Origin: Marisa cornuarietis
Taxonomy: Eukaryota > Mollusca > Gastropoda > Architaenioglossa > Ampullariidae
NCBI GenBank assembly: GCA_004794655.1
Contig: SMMW01000588.1
Location: 1,178,001 to 1,242,000 of the forward strand
DNA: 64,000 nt
Direction of reading: 5' to 3'
In this document: positions 30,371 through 43,290 of the stretch, piece after piece
How the letters are laid out: each line of letters begins with the position of its first letter
How positions within the stretch are numbered: the first letter of the stretch is position 1
Translations under genes and position numbers: made by a program
Notes under the pieces: generated by a model
The model's database searches: none
Told to the model about the DNA's origin: nothing
What the model saw: the letters and a program-made list of their open reading frames with translations, nothing else

Positions 30371-30542
30371 AGAATGGACTAGCAGTCAGTGTGAACATAA
30401 AAGATGGAACTGAAGGCAGCGCATGGAACCAGCAAACATTATACGAGGCATGGTGCGGGCGAACTCAGGACTCACCAAGTGGTCACCAATGTTTTAACGG
30501 TGACAAGAGACGTGAGACTACAGAGCACATGACTTTCAACGC

Positions 30543-31007
30543 CGGTGTCACGATCTATGGTTTTTGCCTAAGCTACCACCATTAGCCTCTCATAGTGCGC
30601 ATGCGCAGGGAGCGTTGTATAGTATTGTAGCGTGCTAATATAGTACGCACAGACTGATTTTTAATTAGTTTGAACGAAATGTGTTATGTTAAGTAATCGT
30701 TCGTCGGCTGTTATTGTCGTTTAGCGATACAAATGACCGATCGTACATAGAAGTCAAGGGAAGTAATTCAGTCGTTTTGACTACTTAGATTTCATTCTTT
30801 ATTTCCGCACTACATAGTATACACAGTTACAAGATGTAATAAAATACATACGTTTATGAATATGTACTGCATAGGTTAAAATGCTCGCAAACCTTTCCAG
30901 AATATGACAAACCCGTCATGTGGTGGACATGATCTGTTGACCCCTGCGCATGCGCACTGTGAGAGGCAAAAATGGTAGGTTAGGCAAAGCCATAGATCGT
31001 GACACCA
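30543..31007. repeat. Inverted repeat, arms ~67 bp, 465 bp overall
   Basis: The left arm (30543-30610) contains GGTGTCACGATCTATGG..GCCTCTCATAGTGCGCATGCGCAGGG. The right arm (30942-31007) contains its complement CCCTGCGCATGCGCACTGTGAGAGGC..CCATAGATCGTGACACC. Each arm includes the CpG-rich palindrome TGCGCATGCGCA. The interior is AT-rich with no recognised gene. It could be a foldback transposon or the remains of two opposed insertions. Confidence 0.75.
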
Positions 31008-31339
31008 GCTCTCACAACGATCAGTGGCATAAAGAGTTGCACCATGGACTTGTATTACAAGTAGAGGGCAATCATGGAGTAAGAGATCAGAGAATGAACT
31101 GTATGCTGCTGACACAGGTCCAAAAAGCAAGACGGCCCTGGTGTGACAGTCGAGGGTGCTTGTATACTCAAGGGCTTTTTCCGGGCCCTCGGTGTGGTCC
31201 TGATTTCTGGGAGGAATTTTAGACTGATATAAAGCTATCATATTTAATCTGAGGATGATCTATGTCAGTAATTTGAAAAAAACAGTTCCTATTTTTAATT
31301 ATTGGACATTTACACGTAGTTGTGATGACTGGCTTTATA

Positions 31340-31467
31340 CGAGCAGTACACATTATCTAAGTATCTACTTAGTCCACGTCTCTTCCTCGTTTTAAGCGCT
31401 AAGAGCATGCTCTCTATGAGTGTGAATATGCGCTATAAAAATCTTCACTATTATTATTATTATTATT
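31340..31467 (+). mobile_element. LINE 3' end with (ATT)n tail
   Basis: TTAGTCCACGTCTCTTCCTC..TTTTAAGCGCTAAGAGCATG..CTCTCTATGAGTGTGAATAT..GCGCTATAAAAATCTTCA then (ATT)n at about 31449-31467. Very similar over about 90 bp to the minus-strand copy at 62680-62960. Confidence 0.75.
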
Positions 31468-31789
31468 ACACATTACACTGATGAAGTCTGACCAAAGAAT
31501 GGCAATAAGAGGCAAGATAGGGATCTTGAAGCTGTCAGTATAAGCGGATTTGCACAGACACGGAGGTCGGAGGATCATTCATGATATGAGTTAAGGGCTT
31601 TGTCGCAAAGTTTCAGATTACACTTAAACATTGTGTTCACCTCTGCCTATTTTGTAGAGGTTTTATGTGCCTTTACTCAACAGAAAAACTTCCTTCCCTT
31701 CCGTATCCGCCATCTATCCCCCCCCCCCATCGAATCATAAAAACACGTGTTCTACGAGCATTAGTTCCTGACTCCGATCAACATAGTCG

Positions 31790-32040
31790 TCAATAGTTGT
31801 GATTATAGTCAATGGACTAGTCCACCTACTCGTCTTCTTCTGCATATTTATGAAATTCTCCATTCCTACTGTTTGTTCCATGATTTCTTTTTGTGTCTTC
31901 TATGTTTGTCTTTTATTACTTGTCTGAATAGTTGTTTCTTCTTCCATCCTTCGTATTCTGTCCATGTCTTCTGTCATAAGAGCCGAGAGCATGGTCCTTC
32001 GTGAGCATGATAATGCGCTATACAAATTACTCATCATCAT
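31790..32040 (+). mobile_element. LINE 3' end, diverged copy
   Basis: T/C-rich sequence ending CATAAGAGCCGAGAGCATGG..CCTTCGTGAGCATGATAATG..CGCTATACAAATTACTCATCATCATG. Same architecture as the other LINE ends here, with a TCA/ATC tail instead of ATT. Confidence 0.65.
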
Positions 32041-32160
32041 GCATGAATATATGTTTTAAGTTTGCCATATCTTATGAACATTATTTTATGCGGACGTGCG
32101 TGCGCCAGAAAGAGCCAGAGAGCGAGCTCCATGACCAGAGATGCGAACACGTGCGCGCGT

Positions 32161-32171
32161 GTTTGTTTGTT

Positions 32172-32228
<57 letters not shown>
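32161..32228. repeat. Compound (GTTT)n(GT)n(GA)n microsatellite
   Basis: GTTT repeats, then about 19 GT units, then GA repeats, next to a GCGC-rich flank. Confidence 0.95.
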
Positions 32229-35200
32229 AAGAGCTGGGGGGTTGTGGATTTTTTTTTCAAAGCGATGAGACCCGATAATTTGAATACTTTCCACTATACC
32301 AACAAACTTCCGTGTGCTGCTTTTTGTAAATAAATAAATAAATGGAGCGCGAACATAATCAGGATCGTCGCGATGTTCTTCGACTTCCCCATGTCAGTCT
32401 CCTTGACTCACTCCACAAGTACAGTAATACGGGTTTTTTTTCCCCTGTTTTTTTCCCTTGCAAGTTTGTATTCGCACAGTTCCTATTTCTTTGTCCTGCA
32501 CGCTGACTTTTGTGACATGGACTATTATGGTCTGCTGGTACAGTCTCAAACGTGGACGTGCCTCAAGTATGTAAACATGTGTCTCACTAAGCTGGTCTTT
32601 CTACCTCGTGACGCAGAGAGCGGGAGGCGTGGCCTCAGAAGGTAATGATGCCGTGTGTAACACGGCGTTGGAGGAAAAGCTTTGGACAAGCATTCAGTCG
32701 GTTCATTGAGGTGTTTTACACCTAATTCAAGGGCTAGGAGCACACGGATAAAAGCGACGAAGAAAACAGTGATGCTCCCCACCCCCGACTTTCCTTAAAA
32801 AAAAAAAGACCCAAACAAACGTCAACATATGCACTTTTAGCTGCATACGTGGATAAGTTTCCAATTAAAAATAATGCGATTCACACGACATCTCAACTGA
32901 ATATCAGTGTCATGAATTATCTTCCTCTAAGAATACCCTTACACGTCATCGATCACCTGGCGCTAGGGTACAGCAGATGGCCTTTTTGCACCGAGCATAC
33001 TACAATGGCGCAAGCCTTCTCTGTTTTGTCGAGGCGAATACTTTAATAATAAACTGACACCATAAATCAACCCGGTCCTTTCACATTTTGAGGTTTTTAA
33101 TCTTCGGCTAGTACTAGCGATTGTCAGGACAGTGGCTTAGCTACCACGACACAACAGACTGAGGTTAAAAGGTTAAAGGACAACACGAGCGCTCAGCGAA
33201 AATAGCTGGAAATAGAGCATAAAGTATCACAACAAAACATATTCCAGTGGTATTTTATAACGAAAAGGCACTATAAATATTATATTAATTTTTTCTCTTA
33301 ATCACACCTAGATCTGTCAAGAAAACAGAAAGTGACAAAAGGGTAATATTTCTATATATTTCTAAAAATGTCGTCTGCATGAGCTGAATTCGATGAGGAA
33401 AGATGCAACCCTCGGTAAAAGAAAACATATCATGAAACGATGAGTTGTTGCTGAATTTTCTCTTTGACACTCGTATGGAGTTAGTTTGTACTGGTTGTCA
33501 TTTCCTTAAGATGCTGGTTACAAACACCAGTAGATCAACATTTTTTAGAGATCCGAACATACAAATTTCTGCTTTGTTCAAAAGTACTGTGCAAACTTCG
33601 TCCCCACACCATACTGAAGAATTTGCTCAAAACATTTCAAAAGCGATTTTGATCCAGTCACTGATACAGTAGAAGCGATTCTTAGACTTTCTGTAAAACA
33701 AAGAGATCTTCTTCCTATAGCAGTGCCAACTATATAAAAGCATGGTAAAAGGCTTAAACAAAGATCAAGCACCAGATATGCAACATCGACGCTTTCTCTA
33801 CCATTCTGGTCAACAAGTAGCATCGTGACAGTCACAAACACATCATCAGTCACATCCTTATCCAGCACAATGCTAAAAACAACGTGCGACTAAGTAAACA
33901 GTTTATTTTGCATGCAGCTAAATGAAAAATATAAAATAAATTTTGTATCAATAAACATGTATCAAATTTTATAATAATGTATTATTGTATTTTTAATGGT
34001 AAAAATCCCGATAAGCAGTCAGATGTAACTATAAAATAAAAATGCAATGCTGGAAATTAACTATCAAATAAACAAATTACAGTATTTTATCTAAGACAAA
34101 CGCACATTTGAAATGTGTTTATATTTTACTAACAATAATACACAGGAAAAAGTTAACTCAAATGCGCCTGTTTCGTAACAGAGAATCAATAATAATACAA
34201 AGTAGAATGCAATGTACCTTATTCTTGCCCATTCAATTTTGATCTGGAGAAATTTTTTTTACCAGTCTGTGGAGTGAGTTTGGTTTGGTCATTTTGTATT
34301 TTAAAAAAAACTTCAGTTGGAATTACTTCTTAATAAAGTTCAGATCTGTAGAGCTGTATTTCAAAATCATCCGTTTCATTTTTCTGGGCAAAAAAAAGAC
34401 GAAACAAAAATAGATTTTGAACATGAAAGCATGAGTAATGTTTCTTCATTTGACTCAAAGACATAGATTTGCTGAACTGAATCACAAATGATACTTGCGC
34501 GCAACTCAACTCTCCACTCTCCAGCATCGAAGAGTAATTTTCTTCTGTTTTCCTATTGACAGGTGAGAATGCCAATGTTCGAAGGCTTATATATTAAAAC
34601 TAACGCATAATTGTATATTCATATTTTGGGAATTATTATTTTAAATTGAACCCAATCAAGAAGAAAAAATGTTGCACTCGTGTTGTCCTTTAAATCCTAA
34701 GGACTAGGTTATTTTCAGTTCGATAGCGGTGCCACCCCCTCCCCCTATCCTACGCCGTTGTATCGATGGCAAGGACAAGCAAGCTGATGGAATAGCAAAA
34801 CTCTGGGTCGAGGACAAGCTTGAAAAAAAAAATTAACTAAGGTCAGTCTGGCAAAGACGGAGAGCATCATTCAGGCTCTACACAAGCTATCAGAGACACG
34901 GGCCGGCTGCCATCAACTGTCGACACCAGACAGGTGATCATTTTCCGCCTCAGGACAAACAGAACCCAACAGACTAATGCACCACCTTTCAGAGTAAAGT
35001 AAGCGTGGAGTTGAAAGCTTCCTTCTTCAATGGTGTTTGATCCCATTCATATCATGCCCTATACAGTGATGCTGTATCGTCTCTTCTTCCAATAATAAAC
35101 ATATATGCTCATAATAATATTCTGCTGGTTGAGACACATACATAAAGTTACTTGCTACTAAAAGTGGTTGATATACCGCTGCTCATTTCTACTCATTAAA

Positions 35201-35972
35201 GCTACATAGAAAAGCTTTATATCAACACAACTCCAGAAATGAAATCAAGGACCATATATATATATATACAGTGCTAAATGAGACTTCATTTCTGAATTTC
35301 ATAAACCTAATAATATATTACAGACCAGCCAATAAACATAAAGATATATTACAGTACATTCAATAAACCTAATAATACATCACAGAGCAGGTAGTAGTAA
35401 AGTTGATCATTATGCTGATCAAGAAACGTATGCCAAAAGCAAAAGTATATGCACACATCCTGACATACGGAAAAGAGGTTCCCTATTCCCAAATCATACC
35501 ACAATGCTAAACACGATTTGTTATTAATAATTATATAATAGACGAATGACAATGTTTGAAGCAGTTTGTTGAGAACAGTAAGCATAAAGGCAGGACACAA
35601 AAAAGACAAGACTTTCTATCACTCGGTTTTCTCTCACAAAAATGTTTTTACTTCCGTGTCTATTTGCACTCTGAAGTCAAATAACTATCACTATCTTTTG
35701 TGTGGTAAATCATCTGAGATCAGCTGTTTATATCATAGATGTATTTTTTTCAAAATCACTTTGTGTCACGCGGCTCAGCGAGAAAAAATCACTTCATATT
35801 TTGTCTTTGATGTGGTGCTGTATATGTCAAATAACACAGTCACACCACAAGGTAGAATGACCCCAAGAAGACTGCTGAATGTGGGTAATAAGTAGACCTA
35901 GCTAACCGTTTTTCACGTGGATTTTAATTAGGTCTACTTTCGCTGACATTGGATGGAGATAGTGTCACATAA
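32229..35972. other. AT-rich intergenic stretch, nothing recognised
   Basis: No exon chain or known repeat. A frame at 33578-33868 (minus) is isolated, without a known domain. 33880-34220 is strongly AT-rich. Confidence 0.5.
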
Positions 35973-35984
35973 ATGTACGCAAAT

Positions 35985-36148
35985 GTTTTTTTAATTGGTG
36001 TTTTACGCCGAGCCTGCAACTAAGGCTATATCACGGCAAGGCAGCCAGGCCTGTAAACAGATAACACATGCAGAGAAAGAACAGCGTGGCCGAGACGAGA
36101 ACTGAACCCAGGACCGCCAATCTTCACTGTATTGGTGACAGGCGCTAT
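35985..36148 (-). mobile_element. tRNA-type SINE family 2, copy with perfect target duplication
   Basis: Reads on the minus strand from GCGCCTGTCACCAATACAGT, through a B box-like GGTTCAGTTCTCG, to GCCGTGATATAGCCTTAGTT and the 3' end GGCTCGGCGTAAAACACCAA. It is flanked by ATGTACGCAAAT at 35973-35984 and 36149-36160, a perfect 12-bp target duplication, so it is a fairly recent insertion. The 5' end is slightly truncated relative to the copy at 27216. Confidence 0.87.
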
Positions 36149-37047
36149 ATGTACGCAAATAATCTCTCAAAGGTCTGTCAAAACATCGGAGTTTATAATG
36201 TTTTATCTAAATATTGTTGACGTTAACATCAGCTCAACAAAATGCAGGATCAAGGATCAGGCTCGACCGACACACGGCCTAACACCACAGTCAGGCAGAG
36301 AAACCCGCATGCAAATGCCGTGGCACCAAAAAAAAAAAAAAAAAAAAATGAAATACGCTATGAAAATACTGGGATCGTGAGCATAGAGGTTCATTCACAG
36401 CGGAACAAAAACAATAACAACAACAACAACAAATGATATGGTTCTTGATACTGGACAGTATGAGGCTAAGTGCTGTTACCATGGCGACCTTGCATACGGG
36501 TGCGGGCTGGGCGAGCGAAGCGCTTCACATCAGGATCGATCATTCTTCAGGACACTAAGAGGAGAAGCTAGGAGAGTCGATTCTTGTCCTCGGCAGCTTA
36601 GGCGTAAAGGACAGATTTTTTTTAAGCGTTAGAAATTTCAGTATGAGGAAATTATATACAAGCGATTTACTAGTTAAAAATATGTATAGTTTTTAAGTAA
36701 AGGCAAATTTAATTATACGTTATTGTAAATGACTTCTTAATAGAAGGAGGAAGAGAAGTCGTAGAAAAAGAAAAATTTCATTCACATTTGTCGTAGGAGA
36801 ATTAAAATGTCATTTGAATTGCACTCTTTGTACACTTGACTTTGGAAGCTTTCAGCATCTACAAAATTCAATCTGAACGGAAAAAAACAACCTGACTAGC
36901 AACTTGGCTGCTTCTTCGTCGTGCATGAAAGAACCATTTCTCTTCCTCGGGAAAAATAAAAGATACTAATTAATAATCGTCTCAAACGTCACCTTAGGCT
37001 CCTAAGTACAGGACAATCACCACCTTATAACTATATAGCTATCTTTT

Positions 37048-37117
37048 CCACCACCACCACCACCACCACCACCACCACCACCACCACCACCACCACCACC
37101 ACCACCACCACCACCAC
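37048..37117. repeat. (CCA)n microsatellite
   Basis: About 23 CCA units. Translation gives only poly-His, poly-Pro, poly-Thr or poly-Trp runs. Confidence 0.97.
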
Positions 37118-37579
37118 TCTCTTCCTTCTGTCTCGCAAAACTGTGAATCTTTTTCCTTTCTTTTCTTTCTTCTTATTTTGTTAGGAAAAGGCAGAAAAAC
37201 AGAATGAGATATAGCGATATACACTGTTGGCAATTTGCGCACGAAGTTTGCCTCAACCATTAAAACAGAAGACGCGGAGAATAATAAACTAGACTTTATT
37301 CCACAGGTTTTCTCTGGCATGTAATTATAATGTCAGGCCGCTGTGTCTTCTGTCAGTTTTGTGAGAGTACTTGCTTAATGAAGGGTCAAAGAATAAAGCT
37401 TAGACAGTTCACCTCCCCTCACCTAAATTAAAAATGAGACATGTGACATAGGTAGGATGTCTAAACGCATAAAGCTTGAAGAATCTTAAATAAATTCCTT
37501 GCCATCCTGTACGGGAGGTCTCCAAGTGCGAACTATTTTCACGCGTGGGTAGTGGCAGTGAGGCGGTGTTGTTTACTGA

Positions 37580-37610
<31 letters not shown>

Positions 37611-40226
37611 AAGATGACAAGCTCGGTTGTTGAAGGAAACAGGACTTGTGGTTCGTAAACAGCTAAGAAAGAAAGAAGAGAGCGAAAAAAATGAATGAAT
37701 AAACGAATGAATGAAATGAATGAATGGACAGGTAGACATATCATCTTAATTCGGACGGTCAGACGGGATTAACAGACAAAGAGCAGAGCACCATGGTGAA
37801 GAACAGCAGGAGGTTCTGTTTGCTGTTCTGTGCCTTGTTGAGCCCTGCTATTCTTTATTCCTGAGAAAAAAAAAATGGTGACTGTTTTGGTCGGCAATGC
37901 ACAAGTGAATGGGGTGTGGGGTATGCAAATATTTTCTCGTGGGTTTTTTTCGGGATTAAAGGTAGCCAGAGGCCGTTTATAAGATTTTCCTTGCTAAACA
38001 TTTTCTTTGTAACTGTTTGTGTCTACTCTGGGTGGCTCCTGTCACGTTTGTTCAATCTTGCCTATGCGCCTCATTTCATATTTTTGGGTCTCATACAGTA
38101 ACATAATAATAGTCAGTTTTTTGTGCATGGGTTACTTACAAAATCCTTTTGAGTCTCCGATGGTAACGCAATGCAGTCACTTTCTGTGCATTTGGTTAAT
38201 TTCTGTATAGTTTTGTAGGAAGCAAGAGAAGTGAAAGACTGACATTAAAAAAAAAGAGTTCTTGAAAGAAAGAACATTTGAAAGAAGTCCTTTTGTCAAG
38301 TGCGTGGTTTAAATTTGCACGCACGACCAGCTGTCTGCTCACCTAGGTGCGCTTTTGTGTTATCAGATGGCACACCCATAATTTTCCTGTTTGGGGCAAT
38401 TCTGTGTGGTCCCTAATCCATCATTCTAAAGGCACGTGAGTGTAATTTTTGTCCCTAGTTTGGAAGTTTGAGCGTAACAGACGGATTGTGTTGTCACGAC
38501 TGGAAGAAAGCAGACCCGAGTCCTAACAATTTTTTTTTCACAATGATTTCAAACTTTCTGTTTTCAACTTAGTATTTTTTTTAAACTCTGGATTGTTTCG
38601 CCACCACCACGTCTACCCCGATCATTTCTCTACCATTCCTTTATCATCATGCAAAGCAGCTTCTGATCTCATTTTTTTAAATTTGAAAATAATACATTAC
38701 TTTAATTGCATCGGTACGACAATAAGATATAATTTTACAACTTAAAACAGCTCTAAATCACACAAACAATAAAGCACTGAGTAGACCTCTGTAGGGGAAG
38801 TAGCTTCAGGCTGCTGTCGCCAAGTGTAACTGCTGGGTACTGGTATTTCGTGTTAATCTTGGCACCTGCAGAATGGAGATTCTAACGAATAGCATTAGGA
38901 AATAAAAAAAACAGGTTAACGAGCGATATCAAGACATATTGACAAGTAAACACAACACGGGAAATAGAAATGGGAAGAAATGCGCGCGCACTTGTGTGTG
39001 TGTGTGTTTTAAGAAGCCTTCCATAGCAAGACCGATCCAACTTAAACAGATGGGAGTTGAAAAGGTCATAGAATGGATAAGCTCTTTAGTTCCTGTAACT
39101 ATTCAATTAACTTATCATAACAAGCTCTCAGACACGACAAAAGAAATACCCTCTAAGATAGAGGGTTGACACGTGTGAAGGGGAGAGAACCATAGATTAT
39201 CTTTCTCTTAACGAACGAATCAGTTATTTACCAGAACATTTCCCCTAAGATGATAATGAATACTATTTTTGATTTTACCATGTACGAATTCGAGCTTCGT
39301 GACTGATTGTTTTGATGTTCACCCGGAGTGTGGTGTGGCTCATTCTGTCAATACCCCAGTGATCAATAGCACCCATGAACATTATCCTGTGAGACCCATC
39401 ACTTTCCATACTTTGACTTAATAATGATGTGACAACACAAAAATGGAACGACCAACATAAGTGGAGAGGGTGGAGAAGATTCATTCAAGCCTTTTCTGTA
39501 GAAACAAACACGAGATCAAATTAATGTCATTATATTTATTTTCCTTGCACGTACATAAATATACACAGCACATATCGTTAGCCAGTAGGGCGTTTCTTTA
39601 TCCGGGTGACCTCGAACTAGTTCGTTTGATGTAAGAATAATGATACAGAGTATAATGCAGATATGAAGTAGGTAATTACAACAGTCATTGCTACTAAATG
39701 CTTACTGTTCAGAACAGTTAACGGAAACTGGCAATGTTCACTCGAGATCTTTGTATTTGTGCACATGCTATATTTAGACAAAAAGTAAGTAATGTGTGAC
39801 GCAGCATGTAATACGTGTACAAAACACTTACAACAGTAATGATGTTCTCCATCTCAAAAAGTAACCCACACTTACCTCGATGTAAGATATGCTCTTGTAC
39901 ATTTAAATTTCTCTCGGTGGATTTCTTGTTAAGACTTTTGACCATTTTAAATGTGTTTTGTAGTTTCCAAGTACAAATGGAAAATTTTGATTTAATTCAA
40001 GACAGATATTTCTTTGCAGTCTGAAAGTTAAAGATTAAATATAAAATCCATGTCTGCTGATGGTACATTTTATCAAACACTAAATGTTTTCAATACTGTA
40101 AAATAGTCTCTTTGTGGATCTTCTATACAATACACAAATTGTTTAAAACTTGACAGATGTTGCGGATTACAAATTGTATAATTTATTTTGGTTTACTAAA
40201 ATTGAAAAAGGCGATCTCTCTGCTTA

Positions 40227-40362
40227 ACAGTACAAACTGCAATGTAAAGATTTGTTCTGACAGTGGTAGTACCAACTGCATCATAAAGATTTGTTATGTC
40301 TTACAATTGCAGTACCAACTGCACAGTAAAGATTGTTATGTCTGAGAATGGCAGTATCAACG
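40227..40362. repeat. Short minisatellite, period ~40 bp, about 3 copies
   Basis: Units share GTACCAACTGCA..AGTAAAGATTTGTTATGTCT..GACAATGGCAGTA. The open frame through it (NSTNCNVKIC.../GSTNCIIKIC) follows from the repeat and matches no gene I recognise. Confidence 0.7.
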
Positions 40363-42156
40363 ATGCAAACAACCAGAGATGAAATAAGGAATGTACACGA
40401 AAATTCAGACAAAACAAGAAATATACATGTCTTTTCATTTGATGAACAGGCTCGCGAGAATAATTCATGTCAGCAACACAAAAACAAAACGAACCCACGA
40501 ACCCTCGGAAACAATTTTGACCCATGACTTCTTCTAGTTTTAAAGCTCGTCATTTAAAAAAAAAACAGTTTATTGATGCACTTCTTATCTAAAAGCATGC
40601 ATTGATAGTTTTAATTTTTTTTACTGAAAAAACAATGTATTCATAAACAGCTAATGTATCTTAATGTAAGGAGGCAGCATATAATCCAGCAGACACTTTT
40701 TGATTGATTTATGTCTTTTTTTCTTTTTAATTAATAAACGATAGTATATTTTATTAGTTTAGTGATTTCTTGGAATGAACCTATGAAAATGGTCTTGTTA
40801 CTTACCACATTGGGAAACATTTTAACAATTGGAATGATTTATTCACTTTAAATTAGAAGCAGTATATCATTAAACTCAGTTAAGTGCACATAGGCTAGAG
40901 GGACAGTTAAGATAGAAATCTGTCATTATCGCAACTTTGACTAATTATCCGACTCAACGATCTTAACGATTTCATTTAAAATGCTGAGAGTATTTGTATA
41001 TCATATTACAGACTCGTGAAAACATTTTAAAGTGTCATCACTTACTTTGTAATGGCGGTTGTTAGATGAGGCTAGGCAAACTACTTTAGCTTTACTCAAT
41101 CTCGAAGTTTTAATTAGATGTGCTGCTAAAGGGCTTTCTTGACTGGAAAAATATGAACAAACGGTCGACTTAAGTCTAAAAAAAATGGTTTTTAAATATT
41201 CCCCATGGAAAACCTACGTCAAGCTTGGTCAAACATTTGCCCTTATTCGTCCCAGTTAAGCAGTCGTTTGCTATCTTGTTTGACTTCAGATGCTTTTATC
41301 CACAATTGTGATGGTTATAAAATGTTCATTATATATATCTTTACAATTCAAAACACGCAGTTTTTCTTTAAAAAAAAAAGATCTACACACAACACTGATC
41401 TGTCAATGTTTTCAAACAAGTATACGTGATATGTTTCAACCTTTTCTTTACTTTATAAACATTGAACAGTAAAGCATATTTCACTTTTCCTGCAGCACTT
41501 CGTAAACAGTATTTTTTTGATAGAACACCAACACAGGGCCATTTGAAGAAATTAATGGCTTGTACTCAACATAATATATGATATAAGGCTCGCTGGTGCT
41601 AACACACCATAACTCCAGAAGTTGCTGCAGCAAACCAGTCAGTGTATGTCACATGACAATGGTAACATCAGATGTAGAAGGACGGGTATCGATAAAAGCC
41701 GAAATGTGTCAAACAGTAATATATAGCAACAATTATCAACCACAATGAGCGCTTCAGCAGTTTTAGTCAAGTCTGATATTTTTTTGTGACAGAAAAGCAG
41801 TCTGGACGTTGCATAATTCTTTAGGTGTGTTAAGCCTGACGAAATAATTCTGATATTTAGGTTTGCATAGCACGCTCAAAGTAAAAAATAGACTTTCGAC
41901 AATCTCGATATCAAAACTATTGAATCGGTTAAAATGGGCGGAAAAATGTTTGTCAGCTAAAAAAGCATTTAAAAGAATATTTTTTGTAGTCAAAAAGTTA
42001 ATACCTGTGGAAAGGGAGAATGTTTCAGCCTGTCCGGTCACACCTAACTGCGCCCTTGTTCATGACGCATGTGCAAATATCTGATCTCACCCACGCACAC
42101 ACAGGCGTACTCACGTGCGCGCACACATAGATACTCACGCACAAACATAAGCACGC

Positions 42157-42157
42157 G

Positions 42158-42210
<53 letters not shown>
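42157..42210. repeat. Compound (CT)n(CA)n microsatellite
   Basis: 10 CT units followed by about 17 CA units. Confidence 0.95.
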
Positions 42211-42214
<4 letters not shown>

Positions 42215-42342
42215 GAGCCTGCTGTTTGTTCTTCTGTAGATTGAATGATAAGTACACGCAAGTCGTATACTTTCGAGCTGGCGCTTACAGACGAGAAAAA
42301 AGTTTCACCAGTAGAAATCTTCTCCATTTCTAAGGACCTAGA

Positions 42343-42612
42343 CAGGGATCAGTTGCACAACACATTTCTAAATTTAAACACTTTTAAGCCTTAAATCTTT
42401 TTAGATAATCAGTTTAAAGTACACACCACAATTTCAGAATTTTTAAAACTAAAACTGCTTTAAGTAAGATAAAGTTGTTTAAGTCTGACTTTCCGTCCTG
42501 TCAGCACAATTTTTTGTATGTTCTTGTGCAATGCATCTAAATGGCAAAGAAGATATTTTGCTTCTTTAGAACAATTTTAAGGTTTAGAAACGTGTTGTGC
42601 AACTGGCCCCAG
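42343..42612. mobile_element. MITE-like element, copy 1 (TIR with CAGTTGCACAACAC)
   Basis: 270 bp bounded by near-perfect terminal inverted repeats: left CAGGGATCAGTTGCACAACA, right GTTGTGCAACTGGCCCC. There is no coding capacity. The interior (TTTAGATAATCAGTTT, GTCTGACTTTCCGTCCTGTC) is shared with the copy at 29021-29299. A non-autonomous DNA transposon is the best reading; the superfamily is not determined. Confidence 0.75.
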
Positions 42613-42861
42613 GAATATGAACTACTAGGGCTGCATATCATCCTTCTGATGAAGGTTTTTCTTTGTTTTCAGATTCTTAAATCTGAACGAGTGTGCTACA
42701 CTTACATGAATAGGCCACCTTGTTATGATCATATTTAGTAAGATAAATAAGTATAAAAAGTATAAAGATAAGTTTAAAGTATATACACTTGACATACACT
42801 TACGCAGAATGCCCTTTAAATGTAACACATAGCTGCAACAACCTTTGAACTAAAACAAAGT

Positions 42862-43290
42862 GACTGTGTCACGTATAAACATTCTGTTCACAGAGACTGT
42901 GTCACATATAAACATTCTGTTCACAGAGACTGTGTCACATATGAACATTCTGTTCACAGAGACTGTGTCACATATAAACATTCTGTTCACAGAGACTGTG
43001 TCACATATAAACATTCTGTTCACAGAGACTGTGTCACATATAAACATTCTGTTCACAGAGACTGTGTCACATATAAACATTCTGTTCACAGAGACTGTGT
43101 CACATATAAACATTCTGTTCACAGAGACTGTGTCACATATAAACATTCTGTTCACAGAGACTGTGTCACATATAAACATTCTGTTCACAGAGACTGTGTC
43201 ACATATAAACATCATGTTCACAGAGACTGTGTCACATATAAACATTCTGTTCACAGAGACTGTGTCACATATAAACATTCTGTGCACACA
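42862..43290. repeat. 33-bp minisatellite, about 13 copies
   Basis: The unit reads GACTGTGTCACATATAAACA then TTCTGTTCACAGA. Internal copies are nearly identical (differences: CGTAT in the first copy, ATGAACA in the third, ATCATG in one late copy, TGTGCACACAGG in the last). The high identity implies recent expansion or active homogenisation. Because 33 is a multiple of three, both strands carry long open frames through the array (11-residue repeats); these are most likely by-products. Confidence 0.97.

Larger units (their letters stand above)
36161..42342. other. Intergenic stretch with (CCA)n, poly-A and short minisatellite only
   Basis: Apart from the listed repeats I see no gene. A 23-codon frame at 37793-37864 has a good initiation context and a signal-peptide-like composition but no splice-supported continuation. 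Confidence 0.5.

Noticed and set aside
33578..33868. Minus-strand frame (VTVTMLLVDQNG...) as an exon
   Set aside because: Isolated, no family similarity I recognise, no coherent splice sites or neighbours.
37039..37320. Frame with poly-Trp run
   Set aside because: Translation of (CCA)n; simple repeat artefact.
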